From: Membranipora membranacea
Lineage: Eukaryota; Bryozoa; Gymnolaemata; Cheilostomatida; Membraniporidae
Reading direction: 5' to 3'
DNA: 64,000 nt
NCBI GenBank assembly: GCA_914767715.1
Contig: OU612075.1
Coordinates: 8,246,001-8,310,000 of the forward strand
In this document: positions 12,581 through 26,100 of the stretch, piece by piece
How the letters are laid out: each line of letters begins with the position of its first letter
Position numbering within the stretch: position 1 is the first letter of the stretch
The notes under the pieces: generated by a model
Database searches by the model: none
The model's input: the letters and a program-made list of their open reading frames with translations, nothing else
Told to the model about the DNA's origin: nothing
Position numbers and translations under genes: made by a program

Positions 12581-14151
12581 TATTACTACGAAAGAATGAT
12601 ATACAGCTAACCTTTGACCCTTCCATGACTATGAAATGTTAAAAATCACAGGGGAGACAACATGTTCAGCATTTTGTGCAGCAAGTGGAGTTGTTTTAAC
12701 CTAATATTCGAAGATATAGAAAAAGCAAATATAAATTGACAACATTATTTTATTCTTGAGAAACATGTTTTTCATAATGGTATACAGGAGGCTGTATTCC
12801 AGCTATTTCCATGCATTAGTTAGATTGAGCAGCTGTTTCTCAAACTATATAAGTTCAAATTTTATTCATAATTAAAGCCCTTTAAAACAACAGACATCAG
12901 CCATGATATATATATATATCATCAACTAAAAGCGCATGTATGTATAATGGTACCCATATTGAAGAATGGATGGATTCAACATACAAACATACAACATTAT
13001 TGTATTGATGCAAAGGCCCGACCTCAATCCCGGTTAATTGGTTAGAAACTTATTTTGATGAGAATATGGATTATAAACGTATGCATATATGAATAAAACT
13101 TGTTTGCATACATAAATTCGAAAGTACCTCTGACACTAAATTGTAGTATGAGGCAATGGCAAAGAGTTGTGAAGACGTAAGCAATGACATCAGAATATAT
13201 ATATCATACTGGGAGCCCTTGTCAGCTTCCAATCTGTTCCTTTACCCACATAATCAGAACAGTGGTATACTCTGAAAAATGAGGAAATTACCACTTAGCG
13301 ATTCACCTATTATCATTTACGAGGCACATCAAGCAATCTTAGGATATTGGGCTAAAACAACTTTCATGGTCAATTCCTTAGATTTAAATTTTTGAGTTGT
13401 CTGACCATGACTAGCAATAAGACGACTACTCTACTATGGCTTAGTGTTTGCTGAAACTTGCAATGTATCAGTACTCTCAGTCTTCTTTTCACTAGCCTGT
13501 TTGACATCAAAGTACTTCATTTACTGTTATTTACCAAAAGTAATTATGTGGGCCAAAGGGGTTTTCAGACAGTCTTTGTTAGGTTCAAAATGACATTCCA
13601 ACTGCCTGCCTGATAATAAAAACTAGGATCATTTCTGTACAGCTTCAATTTTTTTTTCTCTTCAGCTTTGAAATATATCTACTTTTAAAGTTTGCACCAC
13701 AACTTTTGAAACTCAGAATACTTATACTTTAATATAAGTCGATGGATAAACAAGTTTAAACAAATATTTAAATAAATGTTATCAACAGGAAAAAAAATTG
13801 AATGACCAAACAGAATTGACTTTAATGGAACAACTATGTTTGAAGGATCGAAACTGATCTGTCTGGAGACGCGGAAGGAAAGAGCATGAGCTTATTGTGA
13901 GGTAAGCTGTTGTACCTACAAACAGCAATTAGAATCTCCCCTCTCATCCACCATCAATGGCCATCAATCTGTGTCATTGTCGTCCATTTGAAAGTGTCAA
14001 ATTGACAATCAACTCAGTTTAATTGCATTTTTTCATAATTCATAACATGGCATTGTTCACACAGCCAATGAACTGAATTTGCTTATATTCAGTAATGGTT
14101 CTTGAAGATATTGATCATGAAAAACTTAATACATAGAGCATCATTTAGCCT

Positions 14152-14183
14152 AGCCTGTCTTAACAAGCTTGTTAAGACAGGCT
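14152..14183. repeat. Perfect 32-bp palindrome
   Basis: AGCCTGTCTTAACAAG is followed immediately by its exact reverse complement. The half-site resembles AAGCTTGTCNAGACAGGCT found near 2651-2669 and 9400-9418, so this is probably the end of a dispersed element family. Confidence 0.85.
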
Positions 14184-14704
14184 ATCCGCAGAGAGAAAAG
14201 TTCCTTTCTGTACGGCGATTCTCAGATTTTAGTAAACGACTTTATGAATATTGAGGCACCTATTTTTTACCGCCAATCTTTCCTGGCTGCTCTAGTTTTA
14301 TATGTTATACTTGGTCTGAGCCCCTCTCGCCCCCCCCCCCCCCCCCGCCCGACGCCGCTCCCCCTTCCATGCTGCAGGTGAGAGATGGCGGCACTAGATT
14401 TGAGGACAGTGCTATCAAGTTATCCAGGCATATTACCCTGGACATCTCTCCAATAAACATTAATTATTCATAATATTTGAATCATTAGCTGTGTGTTTGC
14501 AAATACAAACAAAAACATGGCATTAATCGAATTCAGTTCCCAATTAAAAAAGTTTTATTTTAGTTGGCTTTGGCTAGGATTAAATTTGATCACTGGATGC
14601 CTCTGCTCAACTAACCTCAATTAAATTAAATTGATTAAATTGATTTTCCATCCTATAGACAGTTTAGATTGGCAATAATGACTATGCGCTGTTAAACGAT
14701 GATT

Positions 14705-15060
14705 TGAGCCTGGTCCACACTGTCCCAGAAGACACTGGGATGCTATCCCAGATAGTCCCCGCTTATTATGTTCACATTCCAAAGCTCATCCAAGAGTAGC
14801 AATTAGGTTTTTGTCTGGGATAATTATGGTATGTGTTCACATTGTCTAAGATCGTCCCAGATAATTTCAGATCATCCCAATGTTGTATTCACATAGTACC
14901 CAGATGTAAAATGAATCTGGGTCAGTCTGGAACCTATCTGGAAAGTTTGACGCTTACAAACTTTTCTGATACTGTCCCAGACTGACCCAGACAGACTAGG
15001 ATTTCGCCATTTTCATGTTCACATTGACTAGGATGGCTGTCCGGGACAATATGGACAAGC
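14705..15060. repeat. Non-autonomous repeat with nested hairpins
   Basis: Repeated GTTCACATT-like and GTCCCAGA-like words suggest a decayed DNA element. A perfect inverted pair, TCTGGGTCAGTCTGG at 14916-14930 and its complement at 14977-14991, encloses a smaller pair AAAGTTTG/CAAACTTT. No target duplication was recognised. Confidence 0.5.
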
Positions 15061-15619
15061 CATTACCCGCTAGTCACCACACTGTCAAGCTTTGATCTTA
15101 GATTGCTCGCTCCATGTCATCCATGTAATGATTTGAGATCAAACAAAACTACATTTGATCTACTCCAATTCATCAATTGATTGAATTAATCACACAGTTA
15201 ATTTTATAGGAAATCCTTTGTTACTTTTATTTAAGTGACAAGTCTAACAACAGTGGGTGAGCTTTACTATGACGATTGGTAAAGTTCACTGGCTGACTGA
15301 TTATTTTGTGAGATTATAACACTGTCTGGTTATGGAAGACCATATACTTACCAAACACATAACAACGTGTGCTGAACACATGCTGGATGTACTAAATCAC
15401 GTGCTAAAACTATGTGCTGAACACAGACCCCTGCTCGCTGCTTTGTCATATCAATCGCAAAGTCTGCAACGTAAAGACAACTCTTTTTGTTCCATTCACA
15501 AACAAGGTATTATCGTCACCCTTTTAGATAAAGAATAGAGATTATAAAGCACCTGCCGATGTTACTATATGACCATGTATAGGGTAAAATGCTCCGGTCT
15601 CATCTGTCCAGCGCCCCCT

Positions 15620-17930
15620 ACAATATGGGACAACTCCTGACACAACACTTTTAGACTATGGTCGTTTTTCAGATAATCTACTCGCGACCGCTCAAATTAC
15701 CAATAATACCCATCGTCACTTCTGATTTGGTACTGGCAACCCATGTCTGTTCGATTCAGGACCGTAAACGTAAAAGAAAAAATATTTTAAACAACCATGG
15801 ATGTCAGAAATTTTGAGGGAATTAGTGAAAAAGCGTAAAAGCTTTCATGACAGATCTCGGCTAGCGCCCTTTGATATTAAGCTGCAGGAAAATTATCGAT
15901 CCTTCAGAAATTTTGTTTCCCAACAAATTCATACTGCCAAGATTTCCTACTTCAAAAACGAATATAACAACTGCAAAGCTGACCAGGTCAAACGCTGCAA
16001 ATTCATAAAAATGATGATCAATGGTTCGGATAAAAGCAAAGACAGCACAATTACCCTCAAAACTAACGACCAATCACTCAGTAAAAACTCTCAAGAGGTT
16101 GCTAAAAGTTTTAATACATTTTTCACAAGTGTAGGTTCGAATCTTGCCGACAAATTGCCTCCCACATACGCTAACTTTGCTGACTATTTTGCCCCTCAAA
16201 TTGAGTGGGATTCTCGACCCAAATTCAGTTTTTATGTTGTTGATAGCACTGATATCCTGCCCGTTGTGGATAATCTCCAAGCCAAAAAAGGCACTGGTCC
16301 GGACAAAATCTCGTCACCAGCGATCAAAGAAAACAAGCTGATTGTCCTCCCAATATTGGCATATCTTGTAAATTTGGTCATTGAAAATTCTGTGTTCCCA
16401 GACTGCTTAAAAATTGCACGAGTGACACCCACTTTTAAAAAAGGGGACAAACAAAGTACTAATAACTATCGCCCAATATCAATCTTAAGCACTATTTCTA
16501 AAATTATTGAAAAAATTCTTAGTAACCAGATAATTGATTTTTTAGAGACAAACTCAATTTTAACCGACTGCCAGTTTGGATTTATAAGAGGCAGAAATAC
16601 CACCACTGCTATAACCAAGCTCATGGAACAATTGCATGAAAATGTTAATCGCTGCAACAGCACATTTGGCATATTTTTAGATTTTTCAAAGGCGTTTGAT
16701 ACTATTAATCATGAAGTTTTAGTCAAAAAGCTACCGTTTAATGGATTTTTACCCTCTGCCACATCTCTCATCGAAAACTACCTCAAAAACCGTAAACAAT
16801 GTGTTGTCGTATATACTGCTGTATCTCAGTACCGTGACATCAACATAGGAGTACCCCAAGGTTCAAACCTGGGGCCACTTTTATTTTTGATTTACATAAA
16901 CGACCTCTTGAATGCAGCGCCTGCATTAAATTACATACTGTATGCAGACGACACTAATATTTTTTGTACAGACCATGCTATTTTAAGTCAAGAATTAAAC
17001 AAAGTTGAAAATTGGTGCTTAGCTAATAAACTAGTACTTAACTATTCCAAAACTTATAAGGTAATTTTTAAATCCCCAAGAAAAGCTATATCAGTGCCGA
17101 TGATCATGTTATCAAACTGAATACCAACACCCTTGAACTGAAAAATGAAACTAAATTTTTAGGTTTTATCCTTGATTCAAATATTACTTTTAAGTCGCAC
17201 ATAAATGAATTGTGCAAAAAATTAAATTTAGTTGTAATAATGATGCGTGTAGTAAGGCCATATTTTGACGAAAAAACAATGATCGAACTATATTACTCAT
17301 TTTTTTACCCGCACCTGCTCTATGGAATAGAGTTCTGGGGCCATGCTGCTGAAAATGACCTTAAAGGAGCAATAGTCCTCCAAAAAGCTTGTGTAAGAGT
17401 GATTTTAAAGAAAAAAACCAGATATCATGTTTCAACCCTTTTTAAGACTTTAAATATAATGCCTTTGAAAATGCTATTCCAATACTGCTCTTTAAAAACT
17501 ATTTTTAAGAACATTTTCGAATGAGTTTATCAACTCTCTTAAATCAGAACATGATTATAACACAAGATTAAATAATTTACGAACAAAAAAGGCCAAAAAC
17601 AAGCGAGGTGAGAGGTCCCTGTTGTGCCATGGTGTCAACCTGTACAACAAGTACCTTATGGGAGTGGAGACATGCACTCAGTCTGGTTCCTTGGGTGGCC
17701 TGGCGGCGCGCCTGTGGGAGGGGGTTTGATTGTGTGCAGGTTGCGGATGTTTCGCTCTGTCGTTCCGGCAGGCGAGTGTGGCGTCGAGAGTTCTAGTCGG
17801 GCAGTATCTGCTCTAGCTTCGTGCTATCTGACTGTCCCATTGCTTTTTAACTTTTTATATACCTTTGATACCGTTTTACTCATTCTAGTTTTTATAGTAA
17901 GCTATAACATAAAATAACACAGGATATCTA
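15620..17930 (+). mobile_element. 5'-truncated LINE (non-LTR retrotransposon)
   Basis: The insertion lies between the two Kv genes and carries the reverse transcriptase ORF 15801-17729 plus a short 3' tail. The endonuclease half is missing or unreadable, as expected of 5' truncation during target-primed reverse transcription. Exact ends and target duplication were not resolved. Confidence 0.85.
15801..17729 (+). pseudogene. LINE reverse transcriptase ORF with one frameshift
   Basis: The first segment, 15801-17120, contains the pre-RT region (PWMSEILRELV), then NYRPIS, motif A LDFSKAFDTINHEVL, motif B GVPQGSNLGPLL and the catalytic YADD box. Around 17095 the frame shifts; the continuation (FLGFILDSN, PHLLYGIEFWG) runs to a stop near 17729, with a typical C-terminal basic tail. 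The frame is blocked by TAA at 15771-15773 just upstream. The catalytic motifs are intact but the protein is not expressible as one chain. It is a jockey/CR1-like non-LTR RT in general character; the clade was not determined. Confidence 0.88.
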
Positions 17931-19335
17931 CCTTATATATAAAGATCCCATCGACAACGGCATGAAGGCAAAGGTATAAGGAAGCTACCTGCGCTCAAAG
18001 GAGCCCATTAAATAGGTATAAGTGTATAAAAAATAAAAAAAGACAAAAACAATTTGAAGTAATAGGAATCAGGAATAGAGTCTTAAAGTGGAAAACAACC
18101 ACAAAAGTTATATTTTGATATTTGATGCGTAATGATGTACTCCTTCTAAATTTGGATGTTATAAATAGATGTTAAATTTAAAAAAATTTAATTATTTCAA
18201 TTACAAACTCTCTTCCACCATTTTGTTTCAGTAACACAAATACCCGTACTCTCCAAATAAATATATTATTGGAAAAAATGATGTGTAAAAGAATTTTTTT
18301 GTAGAATCGAAGCAGTTATCTTTTGTCGTGTCAGTTTTAATATATAAACAGTCATCTCAGTTACAAAATCATCTACAAAAACATAATTATTGCTTCAAAC
18401 ACAAAATTAAGCATTTTCTTTGAGATTATGGTAGCTTCTCAACTTAATTCAGTTTATTGCAGCCATTTGGTGGAGGGGCTACTGACTGCCCTGTGATGCA
18501 AATCCAAAGCTTAAACCTTGTATTTCTATTGTTTAGTATGTTGCCCACTGGTGAAGGTTAATTGCATCTTTATACGAATTTAGTGGTGCCAGTGTTGTCT
18601 TCTATTTTGAATTAACCAGAATTGTAGGAGACATAGCAAAAGAAGATGAACGCTATGTTTTTTCTTTGGGTGAAAAACAATCAAAAAGGTAACACCATAT
18701 TCGACATATTATTGGGTTAAGGCCAAAAATTGAAACGCAAGTTATGTTCAACATGTTATTGGCTTCAACTAGAACATAATAAACAAGACAAAAATCACCA
18801 ACGACAACCCGCTTTGTGTTTTGTTGTACAAAATAGCCACCAGAAAAATCCTTACATAAGGCACAAAATTAAAGTCATGAAATTCATGATGTTTGCTAAA
18901 CGCGCAATTTCAATATTGAACTGTCACGTTTGACTTCGAGCGGCACGTAAAAGATACTCCTTATCTGCAAACCATTACGGAACCAGTTTTATTTTGCCTG
19001 CCTTTATTCTGCTGGAATAGAGCTATTTTCAGCAAATGAATTGAACTTGGAAAACATCAGTTTAAACAGGAGTGTCCCTCTCAGGGGTTAAAATTATCTT
19101 AAATCCAAAGCTGTCACATTACCTCCATTGATCCTCAAGTTTTAAAATGTCCCCCCTTTTTTAAGTCTTCAATGGGATAGTCGACAACAAATAGCATTGA
19201 TTTTCATCTTCATGCTAAATAATTCATGGTTTTTCAATAATATACATGACTTGGGTATCAAGTTATTAACGCACTTATAAACTGTGAGAGAGTGCATGTC
19301 GCCAGCAGTTGATCAATTTCTTGCAACCAACCAAC
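17931..19335. other. Intergenic stretch upstream of Kv copy 2
   Basis: AT-rich and without a recognisable gene. It should contain the promoter and 5'UTR of the second Kv gene; no TATA-like element could be assigned with confidence among many AT-rich words. Confidence 0.5.
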
Positions 19336-22072
19336 ATGGCTCCTATCCGCAAAGCCGTAGACGCCTTGATGGAAGTTTTGGATATAGAGAATCAAGCATC
19401 TATTGACCAACAAGTGAAACTAAACATCAGTGGGCAAAATCATACTACGACCATTGCTACCCTTCTCAAGTACCCAAAAACAAAGCTTGGAAAGCTAGCA
19501 GACAGCTTGACAGAAGATGATGCGCAAAAGATTCATTTCTTCGATGCAGACCAGGATGTCTTCAAAGAAATAATGCGCTATTACCGCCACGCAGAACTGC
19601 ACAAACCTCCCGGAATAACACGTAAAATGTTCATCAAAGAGTTACAGCTTTGGGGAATAGAAGAACATGAGATCGCTCTGTGCTGTCGGCTAAAGTCACA
19701 AGAAGAAATGGACCCGGAGAGAGAAGAAATAGACAATAAGGTCAAAATGGAGAAACAATTTGAATGGTTCGAAAAGCGAATAGAGCCAAAGAACCGAAAT
19801 AAACTAACAATGCAAGAGAAAATCTGGTACAGTATTACTGAACCATCCGGACCATTTACAAGATACACAAAACTGTCTTTCTGTTATTTCTTTACTCTTA
19901 TCCTTGTCATCATCTTCCACAGCATCTCTCTTGGTCTGTATTCTGTTCAGTTCATCCTTGACCAGGCAACGGGCACCAACATGACTTACTTGGAGATAAT
20001 AGACAATCAGAACATCGAGCCTTGCTATTTCACAGATCGCTGGATTGATCAGCCGCCCGACATCACGACAAACGCTCTCAACACGATCGTCATCTACTAT
20101 GTCTTGGACAACATGTTAAGATTTGCGTTTTGTCCAGATAAAAAGCGTTTCTTCTCAGTGTCAAGCTCGATAGATTTAGCGGCGTGTGTCTATGAATTCT
20201 TTGCTGTAGCTGCGGTACAGACAATGCAACACCGTCCAGACCATAGACCTACATCGTTTGCGGCGTGTAAAACGTTCATAATGATTACGAACATTCGCTA
20301 TGTTGTGGGACAACTTCGTGTTTGCAAACTATTCATGATCTCAACCACTATCAGGTAAGTAAACCTTCACATTCAACTATTCAAATCTCAAAATTTTTTT
20401 TCGAAATTTAATTTAATTTAAAAATGCTTTTTTTTAAACTTTCAAAACTTTTTCAGAAATGTTTGGATTTATGGTGAATTGTCAAACTGTGTATGTGACT
20501 AGCCACTCACACTCCTCATAGGCAAGGGGTCTCAGATTGTATAATGTTTCACTGCCTTTATTGAGATATTATGAAGAGCCAGATCCAGCTCTGTTAGGTA
20601 GATTGAAAAGCAAGTCCTGACCACTAATCCCTGCAAAGATGGAGCATGATAATAAAAAAAAATTTGAATCCATCATATTGAAGCATTTGATTCTGAAAAT
20701 TGTTTAGCGAGACATAATAATTCTGCTTCAACTCACGAGATCACCCTTCCATAAATAGAACATCATTTATAGACAACAATATTTTCCATAAATACACCTG
20801 ACTGCTTTGTTTTTATTTATTTATTTATGCATGGTCTTATTTGTCATTGACTTTGATCAGCAACAATAAAGTATATATTTATAACTGTGCTGAAACTGGG
20901 GTTGAGCATTGACCTAATACTTAATATGAAATAATATAATATATATAATATAATGATTCTTATTTCAGTTCTGTCAGAGTAATCTGGCTGGCGTTGTACG
21001 CAAGTCTGAAGGAGATAGGACTGCTGTTTGTATCACTTGGTATAGCAACACTGTTCTTTGGACCGCTGATATTCTACACTGAATCTCTTCTCGGTCATGT
21101 CTTCGGTCACACCGACATGAATATAATCAACATTCCTCAAGGTAGGGTTTTTTGTTTATATGCTGTTTTCTTTCTTATGACTTAATTGGCATCTATATCA
21201 CTTTTGAGATAATGTGTTTCAAAAGTACCATTAAAAAAGAAGCAAAAAAGAGTGACACAAAAAAATATGATCGAATGGTTCATTATTGTAGCATGTAAAA
21301 TTGAAATTAATAAGGCTTTCTTGAAAGAAAATCCTATAGGGATGCTGCGTAGATTAAAAGGTAGAGAATTAAATATTTTCATACATTCATTCTCAATCAT
21401 TCTTTCATATTTTTATTCTCTTTTAGTATTTTCACTGGCAGTCCATATCATTTTTTTAACAAAATGTTTCAAGCTATTGTACCTTCAAGCTATCCAGATG
21501 GCCTTAACCTTAATTTGAACTTACCTTTTAACTCTTTTTCATATTTTAATTTGAAATGTTTTCCAAATTATGCCGAACAAATTCAGGGAAAGGAAACAAT
21601 TGTTTCTCCACCGAACAAAATTGTCTTCCCACACAAAATTCCAAGACAATTCCCAATAAGTAATATTTCGAATTGAACATGGTATGTATATTCAGACGGA
21701 CGTTGAACCAAATTATATCAACTGTTCTAAGTTGTTTTGTTTTTTAAAAGTATTGACCAATTGTTTGTAGGTTATTGGTGGTCGGTGGTCACTATGACGA
21801 CCGTTGGTTACGGAGACTTCTACCCGACAAATGTGTTTAGCTACATTACCTCGACTTTCATTATGGGCATTGGACTAATGGTTACCGCCCTGCCTATAGC
21901 TATAATAGGTGGAAACTTTGCTATTTATCACGAATACAACGAGGAGCGAGAAAAGAAGCGTGCTGCGGAGAAGACGGAGCTGGAATTGAAGTCAGAGCAA
22001 GATTTGAACAACATGACTGTGAAAATATTAATGAAACAAACAACTAAAAGATTCAATAATATTGGCAAATGA
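19336..22072 (+). CDS. Kv-type potassium channel subunit, copy 2
   Basis: Exons 19336-20354, 20969-21141 and 21771-22072 give 497 residues. The ATG at 19336 (CCAACATGG) is preferred over the in-frame TTG at 19309. The layout matches copy 1: T1 domain (about 27-117), S1-S6, filter TVGYGD (408-413) and PIA in S6. Both introns sit at identical codons. The S4-S5 region, filter and S6 are almost identical between copies, while the extracellular loops differ. S4 keeps R328 and K331 at the normal repeat positions; an extra Arg (321) lies one residue before the usual first position. The T1 zinc site again has Thr after HX5, with CC retained. It could form homotetramers or heterotetramers with copy 1 (inference). 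A tandem duplication, later separated by the LINE insertion, explains the arrangement. Confidence 0.95.
20751..20885 (+). repeat. Dispersed repeat, copy A (Kv2 intron 1)
   Basis: About 130 bp containing ACAACAATATTTTCCAT, CACCTGACTGCTTT and TTGTCATTGACTTTGAT is nearly identical to 55478-55622 in a sulfotransferase intron. Confidence 0.85.
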
Positions 22073-22405
22073 CTCCGTTGATGACATATTCTCTGGCTTT
22101 GTGTGACAAGAACAATGCCCTCATCCAACGTCACTGCTATCCCTAGAGTGTTAAACTGTCTGTTGTCAACAATATACCATAGTCTTAGGAAGATCATGAA
22201 TGAATATTGCGAGGCAACATGTCTTATTTATTTCTCATCCAATCATGTTTCTGCGTTTATTGATTTCTAGCAGTTGTAAAGATTTGCAGGTTTGTCATGA
22301 CTTTGAACCCAATTAAAAGCTTTTGAACCCAACTAAAAGCTTTCAACATTCCAAGTCCATTTATCCCTTTTAGTTTTTCTACAATAGAGAGTGTTATAAT
22401 ATGTA

Positions 22406-22411
22406 AATAAA
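22406..22411 (+). terminator. Candidate poly(A) signal of Kv copy 2
   Basis: AATAAA lies 334 bases after the TGA at 22070-22072. Signal strength and cleavage site were not assessed. Confidence 0.5.
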
Positions 22412-23070
22412 GGATATTGGCATATTTTTCATGAATTTAAAATATTTTTATTTGCGTTTTTGCTGATACTGGGAAACAACGCAAAGTATTTTCATTCTAC
22501 AACCTACAAAAGATCATGGATCATTTAGTCATTTCATCGAGATTATAAGTTTGCTATGCTTTCTCGGGTGAATTGATGTATAATATTACAATCGTTTTTT
22601 TAATGTGTGGGTTTCGCTAGTAAAATTTTTCTCTGCAGTCTGGTGGTGAAGAGATATTAGTTCCTCCAATACCTGACAAGAGCAAAAGAAACTATTTTGA
22701 TATCGTGTGCAGTTTGGACAATTTTGAGTGAATAAGCTTTTCTTGAAATTAAACCGTTATATAATAAAAAAGCAAACAGCCTTTTAAGATTATGCAATTG
22801 TGTTCATCTGTATCTGAAATCAGCAGAGTATCTTTGTCTTGCATCAAAGATAGCTTGTCAATGTATAATTGAGATGGCTTCATAATGTTACCAATACCAT
22901 CAATGATCTTAATTTCAGTTATGTTAATTGCTTTCATTGTGAATTGAGAATATCTGGCCATTAAGACTGTTTTGTGAGTTATGCCCTCACTAAAAGGGGG
23001 AGGAAAATCGCTTATCAAGCTCATTTTCCTTCACAGAATTACAACATAATATATCTTTGTGTACAGTATG

Positions 23071-23076
23071 TTTATT
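23071..23076 (-). terminator. Candidate poly(A) signal of the otopetrin gene
   Basis: AATAAA on the minus strand, 67 bases past the otopetrin stop codon. The 22073-23142 interval between the convergent Kv2 and otopetrin genes shows nothing else recognisable. Confidence 0.55.
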
Positions 23077-23142
23077 AATATAATAGATAGATGAGATGAC
23101 AATACTGACAATGATTGCTCTGAAATATAAGATTGCACTGTG

Positions 23143-26100
23143 TTACACCTGAACAATAGGGGCACTAGGCATTCTGTAAGCATTATACCAAATATCTACA
23201 AAACACGAGGCAGAAAACAGATGATAGAACATCACAAATGGACTTACAATATTCAATACGATACCCCACGAGTGTTGTCCCATCATGGGTAAATTCCTAT
23301 CAAAACCCTGACTAAGTACATTGTTAAACAGAGATAACATCCAGAGTGAAATGTTAGCGATTATTAGGAATGTCACGCATTCTCTGCCAGGCTTGTATCT
23401 GTGTAGTGCTGTAGCCTCAGGCACATCAGGTATACATAGCTTGAGGCCCATAACAATGGCCGCCATTTGTACGACTGACTGAATTAGTTCAGCTGCTGAG
23501 GTTGCGAGAACTAATAGTCCTTTAAGCTGATTGAGATTCAATATACCAGAGATTATGTTTAGGAGGTCATGTGTCAGTAATGCTAAAACGCATATCACAA
23601 TTAAAGTGTCTTCTAATTTCGTTGTTTTACAGCTGTTGTGATCTAAAGGACGTAATTTGAGTAACACGACTACAGCGATAACTGTCATGAGTAGATAAAG
23701 AGCTATTTGATATATGTGAATGACTAGGGTTGCTTTGGCATCGTAATAGTCGTTGGCGGTAAAGACAAAGAATATGATCAAACAAGCTATTGCGGATACA
23801 AGGGCCACAATTCCAAGAAATAGCCCGCGGCTTGTGTTTCCACAGTCTATAGTACGGGTGGCGCTGCGACTGCTCCGCTTGGTGTGTTCTCTACAGTCGC
23901 TACACTGTGTATCTGAGTCTATATCTATTTTTCTCCACATCACAAATAATACACCTGGATCAAAGAAAAAAAATTTAAGATGCCTCAAGTAGTCACCATA
24001 TGATAAAAAGGGAAATCTCTTGTGAAGGAAATGTATATTACTCAATCATAGATTTGATTTTAATCAACCTTTAATCAAGATTTTAACCTACATACATCTG
24101 ATGCATGTGGAGTGGAAGAGATTCAAACTTTGCTACTTTATTTAATGTGATCTAAGAGATACTATGCTCTCAAATATGATGAGATAGTGAAAACCCCAAT
24201 AAATGAGATATTTAATCTTATTTGCCATAAACGGCGTGTGAATTTAAAATGGATTGCTGAATTTAATGAATGTTAGTTTACATACTCTACCTCTGCCTGG
24301 TTCATTTGTAGTTAAATTCCAACAACATTTAACCGACATACGTTTTTGGTCATGGAATAGCACTACAAGCAGCCCAAGCAAAGTTTGTGAGCTCCCAAAA
24401 CTGACAGGACATTAAACCAAAGGATTTTATTTTAGCAACACAATTAATGTTTGCACATAAGAGAAGAAATGCCGACTTACAGGTGACTAGTATACAGAAT
24501 TGCACTGTACATGGAAAGGTGTAAGGTTTGGACTTGTAAGCCATCTCAACCATCACAGTACTGTGTGTACAGTTAGTGTGTGTGTCTTTGTTATAGTTTA
24601 ATACTGTCAGAGTGTTCGCCAACGACTCTGTAAATAAAAATCATAAGGAGTTATGATTTCCCATAATGCAATTTTATGGAATTTCCAAGAAAGTCAGGTC
24701 AATTATAACATATGAGAGGTCAGGGCTGCGTTCATCCTCCATTCCCTATTAGGCTCTGAATTCTCAGGTAAATGAGATTTTCAGCAAAGTTTTCATCCTC
24801 CAGCGAGCCATTGCATAAAATTGAGCATGATATGGGCGGCTGGGTGTTTGTTACTGACCGTGAAGGACTAAAGTATTAGCAGGGAGAAAAGCTAGTCATT
24901 TTGCGTATACTTAAAATAGTGAAATTTATGGTTTGCTTAAATTTTCTCAACATCGTTAGTTTCTCAAACATCTAAGCTAGTGAGATTTTGTGCTAGCGAA
25001 CATTAATTCATGCCCAAACTAGCTAAATTAAACACTAGCTAACATTTTCTCCTATATGATACTTGCCAATGTAATAAATACCTGTGTCACTGGACTGGTA
25101 ATAAGTATAGTTTGAGTTTCCTTGTAATGAGACCATTCTACCGGAGCTGTGTGTTATATTGTTTTTAATTTCTGTGAAGGTACTGAGAATGTATATACAG
25201 ATGTTTGTTGCTATGAGATGCATTATACCAAACTTAGCCACAATAGGATACTGCCTTACGCACATCTGGAAGTAAAGTGACAGAAAAGAATATATTGTGT
25301 TGTGACAATATTCCATCACCATAGAAACAACAAGAATCGCTTCTGAAACTTCATGGTTGTTATTCTGAGGCCAAAACTCTTGGGTAATAGCATACATCAA
25401 TTAGGAAGGTTGAGATATTCATCCTCCCAACCTCCCTGCTCCCTGCATAAGTGTGGGATATACATCAATATGCTAGAAGTTGTCCTCCTTTTATTGACAG
25501 GAGGACAACTCTATCTGAAAACCTTATCACTGATCTTGCGAGTCACGCCAAGTCAAGATGTATTGGGCGCCAAAATCTTTTATGGTATTGTTCAATTCTT
25601 CAATTTGCTCTCTAAGTAAGCTCTGTTTCAATTAAATCTTACCTTTGTGTTATTGAATACAAAATAGACTTCGAAGAACATGAACAGAGCCTGAGCTACT
25701 GGCTGTACAGTAGTGAGAAAGTGGGTGGGACACCGATCTCCCAGATGTATGCCAAACTTCAGTCCACTGTCTACTAGACCTCCAACACAAAACACTAAAA
25801 AATGCAAGGATGATGAGAGGATTACTCAGGGACTTGTTGTAACATCATAACCAACTGGTTTGCTTAATATGTGTTAAATGTCAGAATCAAATCACAAGAT
25901 GACGATTGTCCACAATGCGGTGATTCAATTATTTATGTGATCATAAAAAGCCTCCACAGATATAAGTGAGGCTTTGCAGCTAAATACAGAAAATATAAAA
26001 GTATAGGTGTCCTCTTGCAATGATTTTCGACCATGAAACCAAACTTTTTCAATTCCCAAGGGTAAGCTACAAAATCGCTACAAGCAAACACTAATTTGCC

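Larger units (their letters stand above)
12581..15600. other. Intergenic stretch after Kv copy 1
   Basis: No gene seen. Possible poly(A) signals for Kv copy 1 are ATTAAA at 12871-12876 and AATAAA at 13092-13097. The rest is AT-rich and carries the palindrome at 14152, the poly-C tract at about 14331-14346 and the hairpin-bearing repeat at 14705-15060. Confidence 0.6.
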
